64,000 nt of DNA from Sorangium cellulosum So0157-2. Its GTDB lineage: Bacteria > Myxococcota_A > Polyangia > Polyangiales > Polyangiaceae. Each line of letters starts with the position of its first letter. Position 1 is the stretch's first letter. Below, in pieces: positions 9,088 to 17,069 of this stretch. The DNA lies in NCBI RefSeq assembly GCF_000418325.1, contig NC_021658.1:10678001-10742000 (forward strand), given 5' to 3'. A program made the translations under genes and the position numbers. Below the pieces are notes generated by a model. The model had not been told where the DNA came from. It saw nothing but the letters and a program-made list of their open reading frames with translations, and ran no database searches.

Positions 9088-10167
9088 ATGAACACTCTAT
9101 TTCGCCGGGTGGTGCTTGCCACGCCGTTGCTCGCGGGTGCCGCATGGCTCGTGGGCTCCTGTGCCGGAGATGCTCCTTATCTGGGAGGCTACTGCGAGCG
9201 CGACGCCGATTGCCACACCAAGTACCAGGATATCCCAGGAGCGGCCTGCATCGACAGCCGTTGCCAGTGCATCGATCCGGGCAGCCAGATCTGCTGCGCT
9301 GCCAGCGAGGCGGCAGAGCCGGATTGCCCCCCTTCGTGCCGACCGTGTAAGGAGTGCGCTCAGGGGACGGCGGCGTGCGAGCCTGATGGCGGCGTCGATG
9401 CTGGATGCAAGAACGATGCAGAGTGCCCTGGACCACCCAGCCGTGAGTGCGGCGCCGGAAGGTGCGTTGAAGGGGTGTGCACCGTGGAGATCCACCCAGG
9501 GCCGATCGCCTCGCAGCGCCAGGGCGACTGCCAGCGAGCCGAGTGCACGACAGCAGGCGAGCTCATCATGCTGGAGGAGCCGTCCGACGTCCACGACGAT
9601 GGCGAGCCGTGCACGTATGACAGCTGCAGCGAGGGCTGGCCGATCAACATGCCCCTGACTGAGGGATTGATATGTCCGGGCGCCCGCGAGGGGATGTGCC
9701 ACAAGGGCGCCTGCGTTGCCTGTTTTGACGGCGACGTGACCATGAACGACTGCCCCAACGGCCTGGCGTGCGACGATGTGTTGTGCGTACCGGCCCATTG
9801 CGTGAACAACGCATTCGAGCCTGAGCTCGGCGAAACCGCGAGGGACTGCGGTTTTCCTTGCCGTCCGTGCATCGCCGGCGAGGCCTGTGGATCGAGCGCT
9901 GACTGCGAGAGCAGGATCTGCGACGGGGGTCGTTGCGCGCCAGCGACCTGCGAGGACGGCGCACAGAACGGGAGCGAGACGGGAATCGACTGCGGGGCGG
10001 CGCCCTGCCCGCTCTGCCCGGCGGGTCAGGGTTGCAGGACGGGCGTGAGCTGTGAGAGCGGAGTCTGCTGGGCCGGTATGTGCCGGGAGCCCTCGTGCAC
10101 CGATGGCGTGATGAACGCCGGCGAGGACGGCGTGGATTGCGGCGGAGGATGCGCGCCCTGCGGGTGA
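9088..10167 (+). CDS. Cys-rich lipoprotein with repeated C-DG-NG-DCGG motif
   Basis: About 359 residues. The signal peptide is followed by a lipobox-like LVGSC with Cys at residue 25, so the protein is probably lipid-anchored. The rest is packed with Cys. Its C-terminal third holds at least three copies of a module with the consensus C-DG--NG-E-G-DCG--C--C (for example CEDGAQNGSETGIDCG and CTDGVMNAGEDGVDCGGGC), spaced by short linkers with CxSGxC. The same module occurs in two other surface proteins of this window (22157-23929 and 28102-31779). The module is typical of myxobacterial secreted proteins and has no assigned function. The gene ends just before the 42-bp minisatellite. Probably an exported adhesion or structural protein; this is inference. 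Confidence 0.75.
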   Translation: MNTLFRRVVLATPLLAGAAWLVGSCAGDAPYLGGYCERDADCHTKYQDIPGAACIDSRCQCIDPGSQICCAASEAAEPDCPPSCRPCKECAQGTAACEPDGGVDAGCKNDAECPGPPSRECGAGRCVEGVCTVEIHPGPIASQRQGDCQRAECTTAGELIMLEEPSDVHDDGEPCTYDSCSEGWPINMPLTEGLICPGAREGMCHKGACVACFDGDVTMNDCPNGLACDDVLCVPAHCVNNAFEPELGETARDCGFPCRPCIAGEACGSSADCESRICDGGRCAPATCEDGAQNGSETGIDCGAAPCPLCPAGQGCRTGVSCESGVCWAGMCREPSCTDGVMNAGEDGVDCGGGCAPCG

Positions 10168-10911
10168 ATCGGCGGCCTGGGATGCCGAACGCGCACAGCG
10201 AGCCCTGGGTGCTCTGCGGACGGGTGCAGACGGTCAGGGCTGGGCAGCTCAGCTCGCCCTGGGCACCGGGAACGGTTCGGGCCAGGCCCCCAGCTGCCCC
10301 TCGGGAACCGGGATCGGTTCGGGCCAGGCTCCCAGCTGCCCCTCGGGAACCGGGATCGGTTCGGGCCAGGCTCCCAGCTGCCCCTCGGGAACCGGGATCG
10401 GTTCGGGCCAGGCTCCCAGCTGCCCCTCGGGAACCGGGATCGGTTCGGGCCAGGCTCCCAGCTGCCCCTCGGGAACCGGGATCGGTTCGGGCCAGGCTCC
10501 CAGCTGCCTCTCGGGAACCGGGAACGGTTCCGACCAGGCGCCCAGCTGCCCCGCGGGAACCGGGAACGGTTCCGCCCAGGCTCCCGCTGCCCCTCGGGAA
10601 CCGAGCCGGTCAAGCGCGACCGCAGCGCGCGAAATGGTCGCCCCCGCTGAGCGCCGCCAGGGCCATACCCAGGGCGATGGGCGGGCGATGTGATGTTGAT
10701 GCGCCGTCCGACCGGGCCTTGCTGCGCCTCCAGCGCGGATGGTGGAAAGCGTTTTCGGCGCAGCGCGATCCCCGTTACCGCATGGACGCCAGCCGGGCAC
10801 AGACACCCTGATGAATGCTTTGAGCTCGGCATAGGGAAGGGGGATCGACTCCAGAACGGCGCTTGACCCGGGCCGCCGCGCCGTGGCCTCCTCGGTGCGA
10901 CGGAGGCTGCG
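10168..10911. other. 744-bp non-coding gap carrying a minisatellite
   Basis: No convincing gene lies here. The first 80 bp and the part after 10620 show nothing recognisable. The centre is the 42-bp repeat array described separately. Frames are open on both strands across the array only because 42 is a multiple of three and stop codons are rare at this base composition. A GGAGG-containing Shine-Dalgarno (10902-10906) for the next gene closes the gap. Confidence 0.6.
10249..10606. repeat. 42-bp minisatellite, about 8 copies, each with an inverted repeat
   Basis: The hexamer CAGCTG recurs at 10291, 10333, 10375, 10417, 10459, 10501 and 10543, exactly 42 bp apart, with degenerate partial units at each end. 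Inside each full unit GAACCG-GGAT-CGGTTC forms a perfect 6-bp stem with a 4-base loop. In the first unit and in the last ones the loop becomes GGAA while the stem stays paired. The internal copies are almost identical, which indicates recent expansion or homogenisation. The array sits between a Cys-rich lipoprotein gene and the toxin locus. Function is unknown. Confidence 0.9.
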
Positions 10912-13869
10912 ATGGCGCTCGCTCTTCGACGCGTTCTCCGGGCGTTGATCCCGCTCGTGATGTTTCTCGCATGCGTGCTCGCGCAGGCGGGATGCCAGTG
11001 CATCTCCGGCGACCCGCCCCTGGATCCGCGTCAGGGCGTCGTCGCCTGCAGGACCCAGAGCGCACGCAGCCCTGCCACCTCCCGTCCCGCGCCGGAAGTC
11101 GAGACCGTCGCCGCCGGCAACATCCCGGGGACGTTCTCCATCACGAGCACCGGGGAGGCCGTGTACACCGTGGAGCTGGCCTCCCCTCCCGCGCGCGCGG
11201 GCATGGGTCCTCGGATCGAGCTCGTCTATCGCAGCGACGGCGGTGACGGCGTGCTCGGCGCCGGCTTCTCGATCGCCGGGCTGTCCGCGATCACGCGATG
11301 CCCGAAGAGCCTCGCGCAAGACGGGGAGATCCGCGGCGTGCGGTACGACGGCGACGACGCGCTCTGCGTCGACGGCCAGCGCCTCGTCCCGGTGGGAGAG
11401 GGGCCGGGAACGATCGAGTACCGGACGTTCCCGGATACCTTCGTCAAGGTGGTCGGGCACTACCCTCCGGAAGGCGGTGCGCCCGCCGAGGCGCTCTACT
11501 TCGAGGCAACCCTGCCCACCGGCCGCGTCGTCGAGTACGGGCGCACCGAAGGCAGCAAGCCGCTCGCGCGGGGTGGCGTCCCGCGCGCGTGGCTCGCGAA
11601 CAAGGCCCGCGACGGCCGCGGCAATGCCATGACGTACGCATATTGCCTCGCCGAGGCGGAGGACGGCCATGCCGCCGAGTACGCGGTGGACGAGATCCGC
11701 TATACGAGCTTCGAGGGCACACCGTCGCTCGAGCCATCCCGGGCGGTGCGCTTCGTGTATGGGACCAAGGATCCGGCCGCCATTCGCACCGGCTACTCGG
11801 GCGGCATGGCGCTCCAGCGCTCGCTTCGCCTCGACGAGATCCAGATGCTCGGTCCGGGCGATGCGCTGGTCCGGAGCTACGGCTTCCGCTATGAGCTCAG
11901 CCCGACGACGAGCCGTACCCTCCTGACCGAGGTCGAGGAGTGCGCGAGCGATCGGGTCTGCAAGCCTCCCACACGTTTTCAGTACAGCCACGGGAAGCCC
12001 GGATTCGAGCGGGTGACGACGGACATCGACGAGCCGGTCTCCGAGAGGGCGAGCCCGATGGTGTTCGACCTCGACGCCGACGGGCGCGACGACCTCGTGA
12101 TTCCGGACGTGGTCGCGGGGCTCAGCACGCCGAGGAACCCGATCACCGCGTGGCGGGTGGCGCGAAACGTCGGGCCGCGCGCCTCGCCGTCCTACCTCGC
12201 ACCGGCGGAGCTCGCCTTCCTCGAAGAGTGGCCCACGGTCGCCGATCCGGTGGGGCCCTCCGATCCGGCCCTTCTTCAGCCCGAGCTCGGCACGGTCCTG
12301 GACTACGACGACGACGGGCGGGCGGACGTGCTGATCCATGACGTTTACGGCACGGAGAGCACGTGGCATGTGCTCCTATCGCGACCGGACTGGACCTTCG
12401 CGCTCCATGACACAGGCATCCGCAGGCCGTTCCCGCTCGGGGTCGCGCCCGCGCCGCCGAGCCTGAGCAGCCCCGGCGGGTCGATGCACCTCGCCGATCT
12501 GGACGGCGATGGCGTGCCGGATCTGATCCAGTGCGAGGACCACGCCCGCGAGGGACAGGCGCCGCTCCCGCTCGCTGCCGTGTGGGCTGTCCACCCCTGG
12601 CGACCAGCGCGCGGCGCGACGCCCGCGGGCTTCGATCCCGCGGGCGAATCGATCGAGCTGCTCACCGGCTATCCGTGCGATACGGAGCTCCACACGCTCG
12701 ACATCGACGCCGATGGCAAGGTCGATCTCGTCGTGCCGTCCCTGCGGAGGTTCGGGGACGGGACGGTCCTCCTCGGATCGAGCTACGACGCGATCATGCG
12801 CCGGGGCGAGGGGCGCTGGGAGGTGACCGACACCGAGCTGCCCGTCGTGTGGCCCGGGGGCCGCGTCGTCTTTCTCGACGCGAACGGAGACGGCCTGCCC
12901 GATGCCGTCGAGTCCGGCCCGGGTGACCACCAGCTCTATACTTACTTCAACACGGGGCCGACCTTCGTGGCCTCGCCGTTCCGGACCGTCGATGCGTTCA
13001 GCTTCGGCGATCTGTTCGGTCTTCCCGATCAGGACGTGTTCTTCCGGTTCGCCGTGCCGCTCGACTTCAACGGCGACGGGCGGCAGGATCTCCTCATGCC
13101 GGTTCCACCAGGCATGCTGCTGGGCGGCTCCGACGTGCTCCCGTCCTGGGCCGTCCTGCTCGCGACGGGCGACCGCGCGGGGCCGCCGTTCAGGCTCGTC
13201 GACCCGGGGCTGCCGTTCGAGGCCCGCCTCGGCGACGCGGTCACCCTCGCCGATCCGCGCGGGCCGCGCATCGGCGACGTCGACGGGGACGGCGTGCAGG
13301 ACGTGATCCTGTCGCTCGGCGGCGTGTTCAACGTCTTCCGGAACCTCTCGGCCGACCAGGATCTTCTGATCGCGGTCTCCGACGGGATGAACGCGCACGA
13401 CCCGACCGACCCGGGCTTCGTGCCCAACGTGAGCATCTCGTACGGGCATCTGACCGACGCGTCGGTGGCGACGGGCGACGGCGTGGAGGAATTAGCGCGG
13501 GAGAGCCCGCTGTACGTCGCGCGTTCCGGTGCGGCGGACGACTGCGGCTACCCGCGGCGCTGCGTGGTGGGCCCTCGGCGGGTGGTCAGCGCGTACGCCC
13601 TCAACAACGGGGCGGACCGACCGCGGCGCTTCGAGGTCAGCTACCGCGACGGGCGCTACCACCGGCTGGGCCGTGGATTTCTCGGCTTTGGCGGACGGCT
13701 CGTCGCCGACCTGGATACGGGCGCCGCAACGCTCGACGTGTACGATCACGTCACCTTTGACGACGAGCTCCAGGTCTTTCCGTTCGTGGGCAGCGTCCAG
13801 CGGACATGGCGCTGGGCGCCGGGGCTGCCGAGTCAGCCTAGAACGCCGAACCGTTTGAAAATTATCTAA
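10912..13869 (+). CDS. SpvB/Rhs-type toxin protein, N-terminal part, truncated by IS
   Basis: 985 residues from ATG 10912 (GGAGG 6 bp upstream) to a stop supplied by the end of the inserted IS. An N-terminal export signal (hydrophobic core ALIPLVMFLACVLAQAG) precedes an SpvB/TcaC-type domain with the hallmark NIPGTFSITSTGEAVYTVEL and a GPRIELVYRS / GVLGAGFSIAGLSAITRC segment. Then come at least seven FG-GAP/VCBS calcium loops between residues about 386 and 795, such as DLDADGRDD, DYDDDGRAD, DLDGDGVPD and DVDGDGVQD. The final GRGFLGFGGRLV part is typical of the middle region that should lead into Rhs/YD repeats. These are missing, so the protein is cut off. Intact relatives are roughly twice this length or more and carry a C-terminal toxin. 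A toxin remnant lies beyond the IS. Confidence 0.85.
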   Translation: MALALRRVLRALIPLVMFLACVLAQAGCQCISGDPPLDPRQGVVACRTQSARSPATSRPAPEVETVAAGNIPGTFSITSTGEAVYTVELASPPARAGMGPRIELVYRSDGGDGVLGAGFSIAGLSAITRCPKSLAQDGEIRGVRYDGDDALCVDGQRLVPVGEGPGTIEYRTFPDTFVKVVGHYPPEGGAPAEALYFEATLPTGRVVEYGRTEGSKPLARGGVPRAWLANKARDGRGNAMTYAYCLAEAEDGHAAEYAVDEIRYTSFEGTPSLEPSRAVRFVYGTKDPAAIRTGYSGGMALQRSLRLDEIQMLGPGDALVRSYGFRYELSPTTSRTLLTEVEECASDRVCKPPTRFQYSHGKPGFERVTTDIDEPVSERASPMVFDLDADGRDDLVIPDVVAGLSTPRNPITAWRVARNVGPRASPSYLAPAELAFLEEWPTVADPVGPSDPALLQPELGTVLDYDDDGRADVLIHDVYGTESTWHVLLSRPDWTFALHDTGIRRPFPLGVAPAPPSLSSPGGSMHLADLDGDGVPDLIQCEDHAREGQAPLPLAAVWAVHPWRPARGATPAGFDPAGESIELLTGYPCDTELHTLDIDADGKVDLVVPSLRRFGDGTVLLGSSYDAIMRRGEGRWEVTDTELPVVWPGGRVVFLDANGDGLPDAVESGPGDHQLYTYFNTGPTFVASPFRTVDAFSFGDLFGLPDQDVFFRFAVPLDFNGDGRQDLLMPVPPGMLLGGSDVLPSWAVLLATGDRAGPPFRLVDPGLPFEARLGDAVTLADPRGPRIGDVDGDGVQDVILSLGGVFNVFRNLSADQDLLIAVSDGMNAHDPTDPGFVPNVSISYGHLTDASVATGDGVEELARESPLYVARSGAADDCGYPRRCVVGPRRVVSAYALNNGADRPRRFEVSYRDGRYHRLGRGFLGFGGRLVADLDTGAATLDVYDHVTFDDELQVFPFVGSVQRTWRWAPGLPSQPRTPNRLKII

Positions 13870-15553
13870 TTTCAATCAGTTACGCAGCCTCCTGGATCAG
13901 CCGCTGGGCCGCCTCAAGATTCTGGATCGCTGCGGCGCGCCGGAGGTCGAACAGGTTTCTCCTGGCGCCGATGTAGCGTGCGCTGTGTCCTTTGCGTGCC
14001 GCGATGTGGGCAAGCGCATGCTCCACAGCTGTCCGCTGCCGGAGCACGGCGCGTCCTGGCCCGGTCTGCTGCAACTTCCGGAACTTGCCCTGCAGAGCTT
14101 CGTCCTCGGCGATGGACACAGTCCGCCCTCGCCCCGAGGCAGCTTGCGTGCACTTGGCTCGAAGCGGGCACGCGCCGCACTCCTCGGGATCGAACTCGAC
14201 CGTGTCGCCCGGCTCGAACACCTCGACCTGTCCCGCTGGACACGTGATCGTCTTGGCGCGCAGGTCGATCTTGAAATCGCGCTTGCTGAACAAATCGGGG
14301 CTTCGAGCCCGCTGGCCCCAAGGCTTCGAGAACACCTGGCCACCCGCGCGGATCACGTCGTCAACGACGGGACTGTTTACGTAGGCGCGATCAATGTGGA
14401 GCTCGACGAGGCGCAGCCGCTGACGCTGGACGTCCTCGGCGATCGGTGCGGCACCCTCTTCTTCGGGCCGATTTGCAGGCGTGACCGCGCAGGCGACAAT
14501 GACGGGAAGGTCAAGATCGCGTGCGATGTGCTCCTTGTAGCCGTCGAACCGCTTCGAGCGGCTCTTGCGGCCGTGGCGCATCTCGGCGTCTTCGATGGAG
14601 ACACGGCGGTCAGGTGCAACGCCCTGCCGGATGCGAACCGTCCCGTCCTCGGCTGTCTCCAGGTCCTGGTCTCGAACCTGGGTGACCGCATCCAGATAGG
14701 TGCGAAGCGGCTGCTCGACGACGTCGTCAAGATGGCGGTCGACCCACTGCTGCAACGACGAGACCTGCCGCTCCAGGATCTGAATCGCCGCCGCCTTCTG
14801 CTTCGGGTCGCTCCAGTCGAGGTCGAGCCCGGCCTTGATGCTGGGCGCCAGAAGCAGCGGGATGCCCGCCTTGCGGCAGATCTCCTCGGGCGGACGCTCC
14901 GTGATCTTTGACACGACGCGGACGATGCTGCGTGCAGCATGGCCGAGCAGGTTGATCGTGTCCTCAACCCGCCCGGCCCCCGCTAAAGGGCGGCTATCGA
15001 TGGCCACCCGCAGCGCTTTCGACACCGCACGCCTTTCGCCCTCCGTCATCGCGCCGGACCGAACCAGCGCCACGGTCCGCTCCAGCAGCACCCGGTCCAT
15101 CTCGTGCGCGACCATCCGCTCTCGGAACGCCTGCAGCGCGCCCTGCGAGAACGGAGGTGTGTCCGCACCCAGGCAGCCGAGCACCATCTGCCAGCGCAGG
15201 TCAACGACGGCCAGTTCCACCGCCTCGGCATCCGATGCGCCGACGTAGCCTTGGAGCAGCGTGACCATGCACATCAGCGCCGGCGGATGCGGCGGCTCAC
15301 CTGCCCCCGTCGTCCGGTACATGCCCTCCAGCTGTTCCTGGAACGTCTCGTCGAACAGCTCGTGCCGGTGCAGCCTGAGAAAGCCGAACAGTGCTCTCAC
15401 GCGTGTCAGCCGCTTCATCAGCGCCTGCTCCTGCCGCGACAGCTCCACCGGCGGCGACCATCGTTCCATCCGTGAACCTCCGGACGCGGACGAGATCATG
15501 ACCCGGGCGAGACGGTCGAGCCTTCCATCGAAACGCCCGAGATTATCACAAAA
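13854..15553 (-). mobile_element. IS1182-type insertion sequence (about 1.7 kb)
   Basis: Bounds are estimated from imperfect terminal inverted repeats, TTTGAAAATTATCT at 13854-13867 against the reverse complement of AGATTATCACAAAA at 15540-15553 (9 of 14 positions match), and from where the flanking toxin reading frames end. The element contains a single complete transposase gene on the minus strand. AT-rich ends contrast with the very GC-rich surroundings. No target-site duplication could be recognised, so the ends may be off by several bases or one flank may have been deleted. Confidence 0.7.
13880..15469 (-). CDS. IS1182-family transposase
   Basis: 529 residues when started at ATG 15469 (MERWSPPVELS), which has GGAGG six bases upstream; an in-frame ATG at 15499 would add ten residues. 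The N-terminal part carries the conserved LFDETFQEQLEGMY and HPPALMCMVTLLQ blocks of the family. The middle has DSRPLAGAGRVEDTINLLG and DAEMRHGRKSRSKRFDGYK, followed by HIDRAYVNS. A Cys cluster (CPAGQVE..., CGACPLRAKC) precedes the C-terminal TAVEHALAHIAARKGHSARY segment with the third acidic residue. All fit an IS1182/DUF772-type DDE transposase. The frame is intact and could be active. It interrupts the toxin gene on the opposite strand. Confidence 0.92.
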   Translation of the reverse strand: MERWSPPVELSRQEQALMKRLTRVRALFGFLRLHRHELFDETFQEQLEGMYRTTGAGEPPHPPALMCMVTLLQGYVGASDAEAVELAVVDLRWQMVLGCLGADTPPFSQGALQAFRERMVAHEMDRVLLERTVALVRSGAMTEGERRAVSKALRVAIDSRPLAGAGRVEDTINLLGHAARSIVRVVSKITERPPEEICRKAGIPLLLAPSIKAGLDLDWSDPKQKAAAIQILERQVSSLQQWVDRHLDDVVEQPLRTYLDAVTQVRDQDLETAEDGTVRIRQGVAPDRRVSIEDAEMRHGRKSRSKRFDGYKEHIARDLDLPVIVACAVTPANRPEEEGAAPIAEDVQRQRLRLVELHIDRAYVNSPVVDDVIRAGGQVFSKPWGQRARSPDLFSKRDFKIDLRAKTITCPAGQVEVFEPGDTVEFDPEECGACPLRAKCTQAASGRGRTVSIAEDEALQGKFRKLQQTGPGRAVLRQRTAVEHALAHIAARKGHSARYIGARRNLFDLRRAAAIQNLEAAQRLIQEAA

Positions 15554-15780
15554 TCAACCTGATCGGTCCTCTAGGGCAACAGTTCGAGAGCACGATCCTG
15601 AGCCCAGCAGGCCGAGTTCTTGGGAGATCGCCGGCGGGGTGGACATGGCATCATGTTCCCGGTAGACCTGGCGTACTTCAGCTGGTCCCAATCGAGCAAC
15701 ACGCGTCCGGTTCGTCCTGGCAGCATCTACTTCACCCAAACGGACAGGGAGGGATGAGTGAATGGGGACACCTCTACTAA
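15554..15780 (+). pseudogene. C-terminal remnant of a WHH-type HNH/ENDO VII nuclease toxin
   Basis: Directly after the IS the frame starting AAC at 15556 is open and codes for 75 residues ending at TAA 15778-15780. It contains GWTWHH, then LQLVPIEQH, SSWQHLLHP and finally GGMSEWG. This spacing (tWHH...QLVP..H...HP.G.GG.s.WG) is the signature of the WHH family of HNH/endonuclease VII-like DNase toxins at the tip of Rhs and other polymorphic toxins. There is no start codon or domain upstream, so it is the severed tail of the toxin whose N-terminal part ends at 13853. The Rhs core that should join them is absent. The fragment overlaps the putative immunity gene by 19 bp, which is typical of toxin/immunity pairs. 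Confidence 0.72.
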
Positions 15781-16085
15781 AAGAAGTTCTTCAGAACTGG
15801 CAAAAGTACGAGCCGGACGATGACATCTATGTTCCATCCGGAACAATCGTAACCTTAGACACGCCCGTCACCATTCTTCCGTTCGATCGGCATCGTCCTC
15901 GGAGATTCGAAGATCTCGAATACATCTTGAGTTTTGAGCAAGTCCGGGACGCCATCGTCGGGCTCGAGGCCCAGCTTCGACGCGAGACATCGGCTGAGGA
16001 GCGGCTCGCAGCAGTTCTGCACTATGCGCGATATGACGCGTTCATCGATCCCCAGCACGTGTCGGTGGGTAGATTACGCGAATGA
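15762..16085 (+). CDS. Putative immunity protein for WHH nuclease toxin
   Basis: 107 residues from ATG 15762, with GGGAGGG about nine bases upstream. The protein is acidic at the N-terminus, soluble, without signal or membrane segment, and carries a helical C-terminal part ending in the pattern LHYARYDAFIDPQHV. The overall pattern (DDDIYVP..., LDTPVTILP..., YDAFI) resembles small proteins of the DUF7716 kind, although I cannot run a profile. The gene is much less GC-rich than its neighbours and uses codons such as TTA, AGA and CTA, which suggests recent acquisition. Its start lies inside the toxin remnant. Immunity genes are often kept after their toxin is lost because they protect against relatives; that role is inferred from position. 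Confidence 0.7.
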   Translation: MGTPLLKEVLQNWQKYEPDDDIYVPSGTIVTLDTPVTILPFDRHRPRRFEDLEYILSFEQVRDAIVGLEAQLRRETSAEERLAAVLHYARYDAFIDPQHVSVGRLRE

Positions 16086-16186
16086 ATCGGCGCGCCGCGA
16101 GCAAGCCGACCAGCTCCAGGTCAGACCAGCGCATGTGACGGTCAGCGACCCGCGCCCTCGGCCGAAACCTCCGGGCCCTACCTACC

Positions 16187-16924
16187 TCACCCCGCCAGCG
16201 GCGCCTCCAACGCCTGCTTCGCCGAGAGCAGCGCCTCGACGAAGGCCTCCCGCTCCTCGGGCGGCGCCGCCGCGATTCGCTCCCACGCCTCTCTGCGCTG
16301 GCTCGCCTTGACGAAGCGGAACGCCGCCGCCGGGCGGCTGCACGCCGTGGCGAGCCAGCGGCGCGCGTCCTCGAGCGGCTCCTTGGAGAGCGCGTCGCCG
16401 ACGCCCATCTCGAACACCTCCGCCGGAGAATGGCTGTCCGCCCCGAAGACGAGCCGCCGAAACGCGCGGGTGGGGCAGGCGGCGCGCACGATCTCGAAGG
16501 CGACGCGCGGAAACGGGATCCCCACGACGAGCTCGGGGAGCCCGAACTTATGATCGCCGTCGCCGAGCGCGATGTAGTCGGCGCACATCGCGAGCACGGC
16601 GCCGCCCGCGAGCGCGTGGCCGTGCACGACGGCGGCGAACGGCTTCGGGAAGCGGAACGCGGCGCCGAAGGCGGCGTCGAAATCGTCGAGGAAGCCCGCG
16701 AGCCGCTCTCGATCGAGCGACGCGACCTCGCGCAGATCGAGCCCCGCGGACAAGCACTTGCCGGCGCCGCGGACGAGGACCCCGCGCACGGCGTCGTCCT
16801 CCGCGAGCCGCCGGAAGACATCCGCCATCTCGCGGAGCACCGCCTGGCTCATCGCGTTGACCTTGGGTCGATTCAACACGACCTCGGCGATACCGCCGCT
16901 CTCGAGCACCTCGATGAATTGCAT
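16187..16924 (-). CDS. Enoyl-CoA hydratase/isomerase family protein
   Basis: About 245 residues from ATG 16924 (MQFIEVLESGG); an ATG six codons earlier is possible, and neither has a strong Shine-Dalgarno. The crotonase fold is clear: VVLNRPKVNAMS near the start, GKCLSAGLDLREV for the first oxyanion-hole strand, HGHALAGGAVLAMCADYIA for the second, and FGLPELVVGIPFP carrying the acidic residue used by hydratases. Length fits the family (250-270). It acts on acyl-CoA thioesters in the cytoplasm; the exact substrate cannot be told, and some members are isomerases or lack activity. No beta-oxidation partner is adjacent; Dps lies upstream on the same strand. Confidence 0.88.
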   Translation of the reverse strand: MQFIEVLESGGIAEVVLNRPKVNAMSQAVLREMADVFRRLAEDDAVRGVLVRGAGKCLSAGLDLREVASLDRERLAGFLDDFDAAFGAAFRFPKPFAAVVHGHALAGGAVLAMCADYIALGDGDHKFGLPELVVGIPFPRVAFEIVRAACPTRAFRRLVFGADSHSPAEVFEMGVGDALSKEPLEDARRWLATACSRPAAAFRFVKASQRREAWERIAAAPPEEREAFVEALLSAKQALEAPLAG

Positions 16925-16991
16925 GGGGAGAGCATCGCGCACCGCCGATCACGGCGCAAGATCGCGCGTCCGGCGGCGATCCGACGGCCTC

Positions 16992-17030
16992 ATCTACCCC
17001 GGTTACCCCGGTTACCCCGGTTACCCCGGC
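16992..17030. repeat. 9-bp tandem repeat (TTACCCCGG), about 4 copies
   Basis: The sequence CTACCCCGG is followed by three copies of TTACCCCGG and a degenerate CCACCCCCGG between the crotonase and dps genes. It is short and lies in the 145-bp intergenic gap. No function is apparent; slipped-strand expansion is the simple explanation. Confidence 0.75.
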
Positions 17031-17069
17031 CACCCCCGGCCGCGCTCAGCGCGGGATCGCCCCCGCCGC

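Noticed and set aside
10249..10606. CRISPR array
   Set aside because: The 42-bp units follow each other directly without unique spacers and no cas gene is near.
10249..12369. Minus-strand open frame through the 42-bp repeat giving a repetitive Pro/Glu/Arg protein
   Set aside because: It runs through the minisatellite and then antisense to the SpvB-like gene. The unit length of 42 is a multiple of three, so an open frame follows automatically. There is no ribosome binding site.
13840..15570. Target-site duplication flanking the IS
   Set aside because: No matching short direct repeat was found next to the inferred ends. The flanks may have been altered by a deletion.
15602..15757. Alternative frame after the IS coding for a tail ending RPVRPGSIYFTQTDREG
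   Set aside because: It stops four bases before the immunity gene and looked like a toxin tail at first. The neighbouring frame carries the recognisable WHH nuclease pattern and is the better explanation.
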